DNA of 18,857 nucleotides from Candidatus Mcinerneyibacteriota bacterium (GCA_030630935.1 DAOVMD010000010.1:1-18857); one strand, 5' to 3'; counted from the stretch's first letter, positions 7,163 through 15,226 are shown. Notes: a model not told the origin generated them from the letters alone. Program-made: numbers and translations.

Positions 7163-7623
7163 TACTTGAGAACTCCTTTTTTCATAACAGTTATTTTATC
7201 CAGGATTCCATTAACAAATTTATTTGAATCTGTATTTCCAAACTTTTTTGCAACTTCAATTGCTTCGTTAATCGAAACCTTTCTTGGAATATCACTTCTA
7301 CGAGTTAGCTCATAAATCGCAAACCTGAGAATATTCCTATCAACAAAAGCCATTCTTTTAATGATCCAGTTCTTGGCATGTGACTCAATGAGCTCATCAA
7401 TCTCTTTTATATTATTAAAAGTGCCCATCACTAAATCACTGGCATATTCAATAACAGTCTTCTTCTCAACTTCAGTGAAGTGCTTCCAAAAAATTTCAAG
7501 AGCGTCTTCAGGGGTATATTTAATTACATCAATCATATAAAGAACTTGCATAGCATATTCCCGTGCAAGCCTACGACCCTGAATGAAACTTAGTTTGTTA
7601 TTTTTCTTTTTAAATCTTTCCAT
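7162..7623 (-). CDS. nusB: Transcription antitermination factor NusB
   Basis: Binds boxA RNA with NusE (S10) in antitermination complexes on rRNA operons. I chose the ATG at 7623 (MERFKKK, 153 residues) rather than a longer frame because it gives a normal NusB length (about 140-155) and the upstream extension merely overlaps ribH. Family blocks: [13 protein letters not shown] near residue 17, the central helix ending in [11 protein letters not shown], and the C-terminal [13 protein letters not shown] followed by [10 protein letters not shown]. The start lies inside the 3' end of ribH (14-base overlap). The ribH-nusB pairing is a common bacterial arrangement. Confidence 0.94.
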   Translation of the reverse strand: MERFKKKNNKLSFIQGRRLAREYAMQVLYMIDVIKYTPEDALEIFWKHFTEVEKKTVIEYASDLVMGTFNNIKEIDELIESHAKNWIIKRMAFVDRNILRFAIYELTRRSDIPRKVSINEAIEVAKKFGNTDSNKFVNGILDKITVMKKGVLK

Positions 7624-8083
7624 AAAGATCAGACATTTCAAGAACAGACAAGGCAGCATTAAATCCGCGATTCCCAGCCTTTGTCCCCGCTCTCTCCATA
7701 GCTTGTTCAATCGTATCAGTTGTTAAAACTCCATAAATTACCGGGATAGTAGATTCGATACTCATGCTTGCAATACCTTTCGATACTTCTGCCGCAACAT
7801 AATCAAAATGAGGAGTATCACCCCGGATTACTGCACCTAATGCTATGATTCCATTATACGATTTGTTCTTTTTCTTTGATTTGAGAATCTTCTGAATCGC
7901 AGAGGGTATCTCAAATGAACCTGGAACCCAATAAATATCAATATCATTTCCGTTGACACTATGTCGTTGAAAACAATCAATCGCGCCTTCTAGTAACTTT
8001 CTGGTAATGAGCTCATTAAATCTGCTGATAACAATACAGAATTTCTTACCTTTACCTACAAATTTACCGCTAATCTCTACCAT
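7610..8083 (-). CDS. ribH: 6,7-dimethyl-8-ribityllumazine synthase
   Basis: Condenses 5-amino-6-ribitylamino-uracil with 3,4-dihydroxy-2-butanone 4-phosphate in the penultimate step of riboflavin synthesis. Its 157 residues are the normal size. Motifs: SRFNE (20-24), VPGSFEIP (53-60), [14 protein letters not shown] with catalytic H92, and [11 protein letters not shown] followed by [14 protein letters not shown] Shine-Dalgarno sits 7 bases before the ATG. It is the first gene of a six-gene operon. The short leader (about 24 bases) leaves no room for an FMN riboswitch, and the other rib genes are not in the window. Confidence 0.97.
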   Translation of the reverse strand: MVEISGKFVGKGKKFCIVISRFNELITRKLLEGAIDCFQRHSVNGNDIDIYWVPGSFEIPSAIQKILKSKKKNKSYNGIIALGAVIRGDTPHFDYVAAEVSKGIASMSIESTIPVIYGVLTTDTIEQAMERAGTKAGNRGFNAALSVLEMSDLYGKI

Positions 8084-8113
8084 TTTATCGCTCCATTGGT
8101 TTTACAATATTTT

Positions 8114-8142
8114 ATTATAACATTTTTCAATATTAATGTCAA
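8114..8142 (-). promoter_or_regulatory. Sigma70-type promoter of the ribH operon
   Basis: Minus strand TTGACA (8142-8137), a 17-base spacer, TATAAT (8119-8114), both hexamers perfect, with an extended -10 (TGT before TATAAT). The predicted start is near 8107. Confidence 0.88.
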
Positions 8143-8274
8143 CATTTTTATTCATATTACATTTTTAACAATTTCTGAATTTATTCTCTGCTCAAATAAT
8201 AAAATTCTTTGAGTTTAATATCCTTCGGAGATACGGGATTAATAATTTCTGCAATCAATCGAATCCTTTAGCAC

Positions 8275-8364
8275 CAATAGCTCTAAACAAGTGCATTGTA
8301 CTCTTTAAAGCAAACAATTATTCATTTTTCATTGTTCATTCTTACTTGCTGAGCAAAGCGAAGC
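8275..8364 (-). repeat. ATGAACAATG repeat module
   Basis: Minus-strand copy of the dispersed module: a CTTCGCTTTGCTC head, AAGAATGAACAATG, a TGCATT core, then CTTGTTTAGAGCTATTG. It starts directly after the stop codon of the GH57 gene. Other copies are at 58-151, 13171-13270 and, in part, 11361-11397. The remainder of 8143-8274 holds nothing I recognise. Confidence 0.6.
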
Positions 8365-8366
8365 TA

Positions 8367-10871
8367 CTATTTCACAACGACAAGTTTCCCGGTTTTCTTA
8401 ATTCCGGAATTTGACTCGATGACATAGATATATACTCCTGATGCAACTTTTTTATTATCATCAGTCTTACCTTTCCAGAGTAAATATCCACCATCAGCAA
8501 AAATTTTATATTCAGAGATATAAGATGAATCTTCATTACTTTTAAAAATTATACCTTTATTTAATGTTGCGATCTCCCTACCCCGGGCATTAAATATCCT
8601 GCAAGATTTTACGCCATCAGGAAGTTTATCTAAGATTACCCCGCCTTCCCAGGACCCGGTTTCGGGATTACCGTCAGTTGGTTTAAACGGATTGGGGTAA
8701 CTCCTTACCGATTCAAGGTCACCATATAATAAGTTGTTAAGAGATTTACCTGAGAAGAATTTTATCTCACCATCTTGAGGAATTACTACTGAAATTCTTT
8801 CTGCAACACTATCGAGTCTTCCATTATACTCGCCGGAATATCCGCTTTGTTCGGAGTTCCAGCTATAAATACCCATTGCTTTAGATTTATTATTTTTATA
8901 TCCGATAAAGTCATTCCCGACTTTATCACGGTCTTCAATTTTTGAAAGGTCATACCATGAGACGAGCATAGTTTTTAAATCAGGAGAAATCCCGCCATAG
9001 ACTCTCAGGTTATTGGGATTTCCTGAGTATTTTGCTGTAAGGAAATCATCCCCTGTATTTATACTTATCCTTTTACTCCAGCCGTCAGGATTCGAGAATT
9101 CAATCTCTGCATAGTTCCCGGGTCCTGCATTAATGACAGTTACAGAGTAATCTCTGTTATCATTATCATCGCAGAAAATTCCCGGATGTCCACCAGTATC
9201 TCCATCGCCTTCACCACCCCAATTGGACATTGAATTTCCAACTATCACCTCACCGTACTTATTAAAAACCCACATTGCTCTTCCGCCTTTTCTCTCAAAT
9301 ATTGCACAGACTTGATCATTGAAAATTGCCCATTCGAAATAACCACCCCCGTCAAAATCATCAATTTCTATCCCTGAATAATTTGGAAGGTTATCAAGCC
9401 ATTTTGCTCCATACGCAAAGCACCCGGCATACCTAGTATGGTTAGACAGGTTCTTCTGCCAATACGCAATCTCATCTCCTGTCCCGAGATGCCATGCAGT
9501 TTCATAAAGCATTCCCATTAAAGTAATCCAGCCAACCTGGTTAATGGAATTACCGAAATCCCCGGGATATTTTGGGGATGAATTTAAAGCTTTTATTATT
9601 CCTGCAGTTTTTGATCCGGGTTGAAGGTAATCATAATCTGCATTGGAAATGTCAATCTTACTATTCTCTCTTAATTTTGTAACTCCGAATTTCCAAAGGT
9701 CTTCAAAATCACCAATCACACTATTATTATTAAAATCAGTAACCGGGTCTTCAGTACCCTGGCATTCCCAGGACTCTGTCGTTACAAAAGATTCTTTACC
9801 CCAACCTTGAATAGAATCGTCATACCAGTAATCATAATTACCACCGGTCCAAGATTGGAGATATGAATATGCAGTATATGGTATATCAATTGTTGGTGCG
9901 GTCTTATTAACACCCCACCACTCAACCGCTTCAGAAACATGGATTGCCATAACCCAACCCTGATTTGAAATCCAATTAATATTACTGTCGTAAGCAGCGG
10001 TATTATCCCACCAGTCTGCAACACCAGCGGCTTTCTCCCAATCATCACCGTAAATACTTACCAGATCCTGGTTGGAATGGGAATTTAGCCATTGTAGATG
10101 ATCATAGAACCAACCCCCGGGATTCTGGACTCCGGAAGTATTAAGCATATTCTCATTTGCAACATAATCAATGAAGGCGACAAAAACCTGCTCACCATTA
10201 CCATTCCACATCTGATGAATCTGCTGATATAATGTCCCGGGCATATACCAATCGTGAGCTGTGTTCCCGTCAAGAACAACAGTTGGTGCACGCCAGCCAT
10301 TAATTGATTCATACCCATAAGTACATGCAAAATCATGGAGCAGCCAATTCTTCCACGTCCTTTCAGGAACCCAACAAACTTTTGAACGGTTAGTGTTATT
10401 CCCATTCGCAGTCCCAACAGGATTAATAAGGTTGGTCATTATTTCCTTGAAATATTGTAATGCGAAAATATTCATATCCTCATCAGCATACGGCATTATA
10501 TGTTCCGCATAAGCTCCACCGACAATCTCAATCTGATAGGAGTTAGCCATACCATGAATATTATATTGGTCATTACCCTGAAGCATATAATCATCATCTT
10601 CGCCCCAAGCATACGATTGGGCTAACGTACCTGAAATATGTAAGTCAACTGCAACATTATTATAAACATGAGAATCTATCGTTGCCCAAAATCCAGGACG
10701 GGCATCATGACGACCTGCAAGGTCACCAGAACTCATGTCTCCACCCTGACGGTTACCGTGCCAGGTAATATTCTGATTACCGTGATGGACAAAAGCAACT
10801 TTAGCAGTAGAAAAAACAAGGGCGGGTAATAATAAGATTAATGATAAAATAATAACCTTGAAGTTTTTCAT
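8367..10871 (-). CDS. Secreted GH57-type glycoside hydrolase with FlgD-like C-terminal domain
   Basis: An 834-residue exported protein with a signal peptide at about 1-22. All four GH57 family blocks can be traced: an HH-GNQ motif at 29-33 (like HxHQP); LHISGTL at 77-83; EIVGGAYAEHIMP at 115-127; CWVPERTW at 166-173, placing E170 where the GH57 nucleophile lies; and YGDDWEKAAG at 274-283, where the acid Asp lies (D276 or D277). Known GH57 enzymes act on alpha-glucans; the substrate here is not predictable. The last ~117 residues (from about 718) form a FlgD-like/T9SS-type domain starting SYPNPFKP and ending in a KLVVVK strand, typical of surface or secreted proteins. It is transcribed alone, from a promoter shared almost word for word with the 11510-13105 gene. 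Confidence 0.82.
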   Translation of the reverse strand: MKNFKVIILSLILLLPALVFSTAKVAFVHHGNQNITWHGNRQGGDMSSGDLAGRHDARPGFWATIDSHVYNNVAVDLHISGTLAQSYAWGEDDDYMLQGNDQYNIHGMANSYQIEIVGGAYAEHIMPYADEDMNIFALQYFKEIMTNLINPVGTANGNNTNRSKVCWVPERTWKNWLLHDFACTYGYESINGWRAPTVVLDGNTAHDWYMPGTLYQQIHQMWNGNGEQVFVAFIDYVANENMLNTSGVQNPGGWFYDHLQWLNSHSNQDLVSIYGDDWEKAAGVADWWDNTAAYDSNINWISNQGWVMAIHVSEAVEWWGVNKTAPTIDIPYTAYSYLQSWTGGNYDYWYDDSIQGWGKESFVTTESWECQGTEDPVTDFNNNSVIGDFEDLWKFGVTKLRENSKIDISNADYDYLQPGSKTAGIIKALNSSPKYPGDFGNSINQVGWITLMGMLYETAWHLGTGDEIAYWQKNLSNHTRYAGCFAYGAKWLDNLPNYSGIEIDDFDGGGYFEWAIFNDQVCAIFERKGGRAMWVFNKYGEVIVGNSMSNWGGEGDGDTGGHPGIFCDDNDNRDYSVTVINAGPGNYAEIEFSNPDGWSKRISINTGDDFLTAKYSGNPNNLRVYGGISPDLKTMLVSWYDLSKIEDRDKVGNDFIGYKNNKSKAMGIYSWNSEQSGYSGEYNGRLDSVAERISVVIPQDGEIKFFSGKSLNNLLYGDLESVRSYPNPFKPTDGNPETGSWEGGVILDKLPDGVKSCRIFNARGREIATLNKGIIFKSNEDSSYISEYKIFADGGYLLWKGKTDDNKKVASGVYIYVIESNSGIKKTGKLVVVK

Positions 10872-10893
10872 TGGAAATCTATTTCTCCTTTAA

Positions 10894-10955
10894 TAGTTAA
10901 AGTATAACAAATTTTTAGATAATTGTAAAGTGAAAAAATAAACTTTCGCTTCGCT
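10894..10955 (-). promoter_or_regulatory. Promoter block of the GH57 gene (duplicated cassette, copy 1)
   Basis: Minus strand TTTACA (10929-10924), 17-base spacer, TATACT (10906-10901), extended -10; predicted start near 10894 and a 23-base leader with AAGGAG at 10890-10885. The 62-bp block matches 13119-13180 with 3 mismatches and no gaps. Confidence 0.8.
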
Positions 10956-11509
10956 TCGCTCTGCAAGTAAAGAGTTGAATGCATGCTTCGCATGCGTTCA
11001 AGTGTTCAAATGTTCAAATGCTATTGTAGAGATGTACAAATGCACATCTCGGTGAAATTATTTAAAAACAAAACCACAGATATTTCATTGCTTTGGTTTA
11101 GAGCAATAGTTTTTAACAGAGATTTGAAGCGGAGATTCAGGAAACATGATAATATGGGATAAAGAAAAGAATAGATAAATTCCTGTTCAATCTTAAGTAA
11201 GTAAATTATTTCTTTAGCCATTGTTCTATTCTTTTTAACAATCCCATTTATCATGTTATCTCTGTTAAAAATACATTCTTTTCGGGCTAGGAGTTTACCC
11301 CGAATTTACTTCGGGGCGCTTGCGTGGCTAAAAAATAGGCGTTTTATATTAAGTATCTGCAGCTCTAAACAAGTATATTGCAATCTATAATATAGCGGTG
11401 TGTTCAGTGTGTTCAGTGGTTAAAAAAGCATTCTATAATAATTTTAAGCATAAACAAAGGGTCTCAAAGACCCCATAAGTAAAGGGAGTTTACCCCCTTC
11501 TTTGAATAA
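10956..11509. repeat. Gene-free repeat region
   Basis: No supported gene. Contents: a GCATGC-TTC-GCATGC hairpin at 10981-10995 followed by a TTCAAATG/TTCAAGTG array (the inverse of the TTGAAC array elsewhere); a GAGATGT/ACATCTC hairpin at 11029-11050; a long imperfect inverted repeat at 11113-11271; a CCCCGAA/TTCGGGG hairpin at 11298-11316; and a partial ATGAACAATG-family module on the minus strand at 11361-11397. A 77-codon minus-strand frame at 11021-11254 runs across one inverted-repeat arm and has no family signature, so I do not call it a gene. Confidence 0.65.
11455..11474 (-). terminator. Possible terminator of the barrel-TlpA-TonB gene
   Basis: On the minus strand, about 35 bases after the stop codon, GGGTC-TTTGA-GACCC is followed by TTTGTTTA. 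The 5-bp stem is short and the U-tract interrupted, so it is weak. A second, GU-containing stem GGGGG-TAAA-CTCCC lies between it and the gene. Confidence 0.4.
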
Positions 11510-13105
11510 TTAAATTCTAAAGGTATATGGACTGAATACATATTTTCCCTCTACAGGTTTACCATCCTTTAATGCCGGATTAAATTTCGCTTTTTGGACA
11601 GCTTTTATAACTGCATTATCGAGGATATTTCCTGCAGATTCAATAATTTTGTAATTTATGACATTCCCATTTATATCAACTGTAACCTCAATCACAACTT
11701 TTCCTTCAAGTCCCATCTGACGTGCTTTAGGAGGATACTCAGGGGTAATCTTTGAAGTTAATTTTGGTCCTCGAGTCTCTCCCTTCGGTTCTGGTATCGG
11801 CTCTGGTTTAGGAAGCGGCTGCGGTTCGGGTTCTGGCTCTGGTTCTGGTTCAAGCTTAGGTTTGGGCTTTGGTGTTGGTTCCGGTTTAGGTAGCGGCAGC
11901 GGTTCGGGTTCTGGTTCTGATTCAAGCTTAGGTTTGGGCTTTGGTGTTGGTTCCGGTTTAGGTAGCGGCAGCGGTTCTGGTTTGGGTTTGGACTCTTTTA
12001 ATAGTTTATCTATTTCCTTTTCGAGGTTGTTTAAACCGAAAGGAGAATAGCCTACAATATGGCTGGCAACTTTGCCTTCTTTATCAATAACTACTAATGC
12101 AGGAATAGCATTAATGCCATAAGCTGAATTTACTTTGTTCCCGGTATCTAATAGAGTAGGAAAATCATTTACTCCTAATTTCTTAATAAATTTATCATAA
12201 TCTTCCTTTTTCAAGTTCTCGGAATTAATAGTAAGGAAAATGAAATCATCACGGTTTTTGTACTTTTCCAGAATCGGAATCAATTCCTTCATTTCTTTTA
12301 CACAGGGTGCGCACCAGGTAGCCCAAAAATCCATTACTACAACCTTCCCCTTCAAATCAGATAATTTCCAAACCTTACCGTTAATATCAGTTAATTCAAA
12401 ATCCGGGGCGGGTTTACCTAAAAGTTCGACAGACTTTTCATCATTTGAATCGAGGGGAATAATGTCCTCTGTCATTTTAAAAAATAATGAAAATGTAAGG
12501 ATTTTAGATTTTGGTTTCAGGTCAGATGAAATATTATCTCGACCAACGTAAAATGACCTCATTAAATAATAAGGTTGGGAAACCTGTAAACTGTAGTTCC
12601 CAATATTAATTATTAATGAAGGAGAAAAACTGGTTAGGTTTCCATCTGTCTTATAAGAAGATGTATCTGTTAAGTTACTGCTTGAGAATAATTCCAATTT
12701 AGTTTTACCGCCAAGAATATCAAGACCAATAAAGATTTTTAATTTCTTGAATTGAAATAAACGATAATAGATTCCTACATATAAATGGGGAAATTGCCTT
12801 TTTAATTTTATCCCTGAATTTAAACCATCTACTTCTTCACTTATGAACATTGATTCTTCAATTAGAAAAAGGGGCAGTCCAAAGCGTAAGTAGAACTTTT
12901 TAATCTCAAAACTTAATGAGAAGAAGGAAAAAACATTCGCAGATTGCATATTATATGTGTAGTCATCAAGGGTTTTTAACCTTAAATCAAAGTCACCTTC
13001 TATAATTATATTGTAATCATAAGAAATGTTGACACCAGATGCTTGTAAACCAAGCATAATGAATAAAATTAAAAATAAACCTGTGAATAAGTTTTTCGTT
13101 TTCAT
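11510..13105 (-). CDS. Fusion protein: predicted beta-barrel, TlpA/ResA thioredoxin domain, PE-rich linker, TonB C-terminal domain
   Basis: 531 residues. A signal peptide spans about 1-23. Residues 24-212 are a series of alternating, aromatic-ended beta strands that look like a small outer-membrane barrel (inference). Residues 228-370 are a TlpA/ResA-type thioredoxin domain: [11 protein letters not shown], the active site WATWCAPC with C265 and C268, and cis-proline P335. Residues 373-440 are a Pro/Glu/Lys linker containing a 24-residue tandem repeat. Residues 441-531 are a TonB C-terminal domain (PEYPPKAR, then [14 protein letters not shown]) about 73 percent identical to the one at the end of the 15252-16301 protein. 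TonB domains normally belong to inner-membrane proteins, so a barrel plus oxidoreductase is odd. It may have oxidoreductase activity with envelope-spanning contact; none is proven. Transcribed singly from a duplicated promoter. Confidence 0.8.
   Translation of the reverse strand: MKTKNLFTGLFLILFIMLGLQASGVNISYDYNIIIEGDFDLRLKTLDDYTYNMQSANVFSFFSLSFEIKKFYLRFGLPLFLIEESMFISEEVDGLNSGIKLKRQFPHLYVGIYYRLFQFKKLKIFIGLDILGGKTKLELFSSSNLTDTSSYKTDGNLTSFSPSLIINIGNYSLQVSQPYYLMRSFYVGRDNISSDLKPKSKILTFSLFFKMTEDIIPLDSNDEKSVELLGKPAPDFELTDINGKVWKLSDLKGKVVVMDFWATWCAPCVKEMKELIPILEKYKNRDDFIFLTINSENLKKEDYDKFIKKLGVNDFPTLLDTGNKVNSAYGINAIPALVVIDKEGKVASHIVGYSPFGLNNLEKEIDKLLKESKPKPEPLPLPKPEPTPKPKPKLESEPEPEPLPLPKPEPTPKPKPKLEPEPEPEPEPQPLPKPEPIPEPKGETRGPKLTSKITPEYPPKARQMGLEGKVVIEVTVDINGNVINYKIIESAGNILDNAVIKAVQKAKFNPALKDGKPVEGKYVFSPYTFRI
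11851..11978 (-). repeat. 72-bp tandem repeat in the TonB linker
   Basis: Two in-frame units with a 72-bp period (11851-11922 and from 11923). The first 55 bases are identical between units, giving a repeated 24-residue Pro/Lys/Glu segment. The near-identity of the DNA suggests recent expansion or slippage. Confidence 0.75.
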
Positions 13106-13118
13106 AGAACTCCATATT

Positions 13119-13180
13119 TAATTAAAGTATAACAAATTTTTAGATAATTGTAAAGGGGAAAAATAAACTTTCGCTTCGCT
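13119..13180 (-). promoter_or_regulatory. Promoter block of the barrel-TlpA-TonB gene (duplicated cassette, copy 2)
   Basis: Minus strand TTTACA (13154-13149), 17-base spacer, TATACT (13131-13126), extended -10. The predicted start near 13119 gives a leader of about 14 bases with GGAG. The block is about 95 percent identical to 10894-10955 upstream of the GH57 gene, and both copies end at a TTCGCTTCGCT repeat head. Confidence 0.8.
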
Positions 13181-13530
13181 ACACAATGAAAAAGGAAGAA
13201 TGAACAATGAAGAATGAAGAATGAACAATGCTTTGCATTATTAATTAAAATGCTTTTGTTCAAAGCAATATTTCTTAGTGTAAAATTTTTAATTACCCTC
13301 AAATATCAAATAAAACAAATACTTTACTATTTAATGTTAAAGCAACAGAGTTGCTTTAGAATGGCGTACTTAAACGCATGCAAAGCATGCCTTGATAAAC
13401 ATTTGAACAATTAAACAATAGACGTGCCATGGCACGTCTCTACAATAACACTTGAACGCATGTAAAGCATGCCTTGATAAACACTCGAACTATTGAACAT
13501 TTGAACACTTGAACTATTAAATTCTTTATC
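13171..13530. repeat. Gene-free repeat region between divergent genes
   Basis: Contents in order: an ATGAACAATG module (13171-13270); a TAAAGCAAC-AGA-GTTGCTTTA hairpin (13338-13358); a GCATGC-AAA-GCATGC hairpin (13376-13390); a perfect 18-bp palindrome GACGTGCCATGGCACGTC (13421-13438) flanked by CTCTAC; a second GCATGT-AAA-GCATGC hairpin (13458-13472); and a TTGAAC array (about 13486-13519). No gene is supported. Confidence 0.7.
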
Positions 13531-13559
13531 TTGACTTTTAAATGTCTCTGTTGTATAAT
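13531..13559 (+). promoter_or_regulatory. Sigma70-type promoter giving a leaderless mRNA
   Basis: TTGACT (13531-13536), 17-base spacer, TATAAT (13554-13559). The predicted transcription start is 13566, the A of the ATG of the next gene. No Shine-Dalgarno precedes that ATG. Confidence 0.8.
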
Positions 13560-13565
13560 CTAATT

Positions 13566-14630
13566 ATGAAGAAATTTCAAGTTTTTATAACTCTTTTTTA
13601 TTTGCCGGTATTGATTTTGAGTTTTATACCTGCTCAAACTTACTGTGATCCTTTAGATATCGAGTGGTCGGAACCAGAGATTATTTCTTTGCAAGATAAA
13701 AATGATATCTTTCTAAAATCGGACTTGAGCATATTATTAGATGGTAATAAAATTGCAATAACCTGGATTAAGGGAAAAGTTGGAAACTCGAGTTTATATT
13801 TATTTTTAAAAGATGATTCAGGAAAAAGTATTATTCAAGTAACTAAGGGTCATGAAGACAGGGACCCAAGAATCTTTAAATTTAAAGATAAATATCACAT
13901 TATTTTCTCAAGAAGAATTATCGAGACTAATAACGAGATTAAATCTTATATGACCCCTTCAATCTTAATGATAACCGATTCTACTAATTTACAAGATTGG
14001 AGTATCCCCAGAATCATTAGAATAAATTTGAAGAATCAGGATAATCATGAACCATTTATTTTTATAGATGGGGAAAATCTACGAATTCTCTGGACTACGG
14101 GAAATTTTGAATTTGAAATATTTTACTCTGAAACAACTGATTTAAAAACCTTCTCTGCACCAAAAAGATTATTTAACCTGAAAGGGCCTATTCATTATCC
14201 TTATCTTTTAAAGACTAAAAATTCAAAATGTCTATTATTCTTTCAATTAAAACACAGCTTATATTTTAGTCAATCACTATATTTTACTGCCTGGAAAAAA
14301 CCCAAGTATATGATGAAACATTCTTCACGGGAGTATCGTCCTGCAATTATTCAACTCCCGGATGAACGAATCCTGGTCTTTTTCAACTCAGCTGCTTTTA
14401 TTTGGTACACAGAAAATCTTGAGAAATATAATTATGATAACTGGTTCAAGCCTATTCAATTAAATCTGAAAAAATCCAATGAGAAATTTAAAGACTATAT
14501 GATTCAGGAAATACACCCGGTTATTGCACAGGATAAAGCCGGAAACCTGCATCTGACCTGGTCAAGTAAAAGAAATGGGCTATGGAATATCTATTATTCA
14601 GCAGGTAAAGTTGAGAAAAACACAAAATGA
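13566..14630 (+). CDS. Secreted propeller-like protein of unknown function
   Basis: 354 residues from the ATG at 13566. An in-frame ATG at 13542 lies inside the promoter and cannot be the start of the main transcript. The N terminus (MKKFQ, then a hydrophobic stretch to about residue 22, then AQTYC) is a signal peptide. The mature part repeats a pattern of beta strands with short motifs such as DPRIFKFKDKYHIIFSR, HEPFIFIDGENLRILWTT, YRPAIIQLPDERILVFF and HPVIAQDKAGNLHLTWSS. These resemble the blades of sialidase/BNR-type or GH43-like propellers. No catalytic triad could be assigned, so enzyme activity is not claimed. Transcribed alone by a near-consensus promoter. Confidence 0.7.
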   Translation: MKKFQVFITLFYLPVLILSFIPAQTYCDPLDIEWSEPEIISLQDKNDIFLKSDLSILLDGNKIAITWIKGKVGNSSLYLFLKDDSGKSIIQVTKGHEDRDPRIFKFKDKYHIIFSRRIIETNNEIKSYMTPSILMITDSTNLQDWSIPRIIRINLKNQDNHEPFIFIDGENLRILWTTGNFEFEIFYSETTDLKTFSAPKRLFNLKGPIHYPYLLKTKNSKCLLFFQLKHSLYFSQSLYFTAWKKPKYMMKHSSREYRPAIIQLPDERILVFFNSAAFIWYTENLEKYNYDNWFKPIQLNLKKSNEKFKDYMIQEIHPVIAQDKAGNLHLTWSSKRNGLWNIYYSAGKVEKNTK

Positions 14631-14666
14631 AAATAAAATTTAATATTAGTTATAGACAGATTTTTC

Positions 14667-14695
14667 TTGACAAAAATTTCAATTTTTGATATAAT
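14667..14695 (+). promoter_or_regulatory. Sigma70-type promoter of the PilZ gene
   Basis: TTGACA (14667-14672), 17-base spacer, TATAAT (14690-14695): both hexamers perfect, with extended -10 (TGA). The predicted start is near 14702, so the leader is only about 11 bases and begins essentially with the Shine-Dalgarno GAGGT. Confidence 0.9.
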
Positions 14696-14712
14696 GCTAT
14701 TGAGGTATAACT

Positions 14713-15048
14713 ATGGGCGAATTAAAAGATAGAAAATTTAAAAGAATTGAGTCATTGAATCTGGTATCATTCACTCATTTTGACAAGAATATGACTCCGG
14801 ATTCTGAAGGTGCCGCAAGAACTTTAGATATTAGTGAGAACGGGATACTTCTTGAATTTTACCAGGAATTTGAAAATGGAACTTTCTTTGAGATGGAGAT
14901 AGCTATTCACGATGTAATTATAAATGCTAAGGGAAAAGTTATGCGATGTCAAAAACAAGAGAAAGAAGAAAAATTCGATATTGGGATTCAGTTCATTGAA
15001 ATATCTAATGAAGATAGAAAGGCTATTGCCGATTTCTTGAAAGGTTAA
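14713..15048 (+). CDS. PilZ-domain (cyclic di-GMP binding) protein
   Basis: 111 residues, a single PilZ domain. Both c-di-GMP motifs are intact: RxxxR as R7-K-F-K-R11 and DxSxxG as D39-I-S-E-N-G44. The beta-barrel end IGIQFIEISNEDRKAI is typical of PilZ domains. No second domain, membrane segment or signal peptide. Such single-domain proteins act as c-di-GMP-responsive adaptors for motility, pili or secretion; the partner is not visible here. GAGGT lies 6 bases before the ATG. Transcribed alone. No diguanylate cyclase is in the window. Confidence 0.88.
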   Translation: MGELKDRKFKRIESLNLVSFTHFDKNMTPDSEGAARTLDISENGILLEFYQEFENGTFFEMEIAIHDVIINAKGKVMRCQKQEKEEKFDIGIQFIEISNEDRKAIADFLKG

Positions 15049-15197
15049 TTAATCAAACTTCATTAATACTTCATCACTATCACTCAATATTTTGAAATAA
15101 TACATATTATTCTTTAATTTTTCTTATTCTATACTAAACATCTCTGCACGGGGAAATCTGAACAAGTCTCATTAATTCAGTAAGTTATGAAAATGAA

Positions 15198-15226
15198 TTG
15201 ACTTTTTTTTACTTTTATGATATAAT
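15198..15226 (+). promoter_or_regulatory. Sigma70-type promoter of the TonB-DUF59 pair
   Basis: TTGACT (15198-15203), 17-base spacer, TATAAT (15221-15226), extended -10 (TGA). Predicted start near 15233, leader about 19 bases. The gap 15049-15197 has no other recognised feature. Confidence 0.85.

Noticed and set aside
7624-7710. Longer NusB N terminus
   Set aside because: The extra 29 residues are translated from ribH coding sequence out of frame and are not part of the NusB family.
8084-8113. FMN riboswitch before ribH
   Set aside because: The predicted leader is only about 24 bases, far too short for the roughly 120-base RFN element.
11021-11254. 77-codon minus-strand open frame
   Set aside because: It overlaps one arm of an inverted repeat and a hairpin, lacks a Shine-Dalgarno and resembles no family I know.
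13542-13565. Earlier in-frame ATG for the propeller-like gene
   Set aside because: It lies between the -35 and -10 hexamers, so it is upstream of the predicted transcript.
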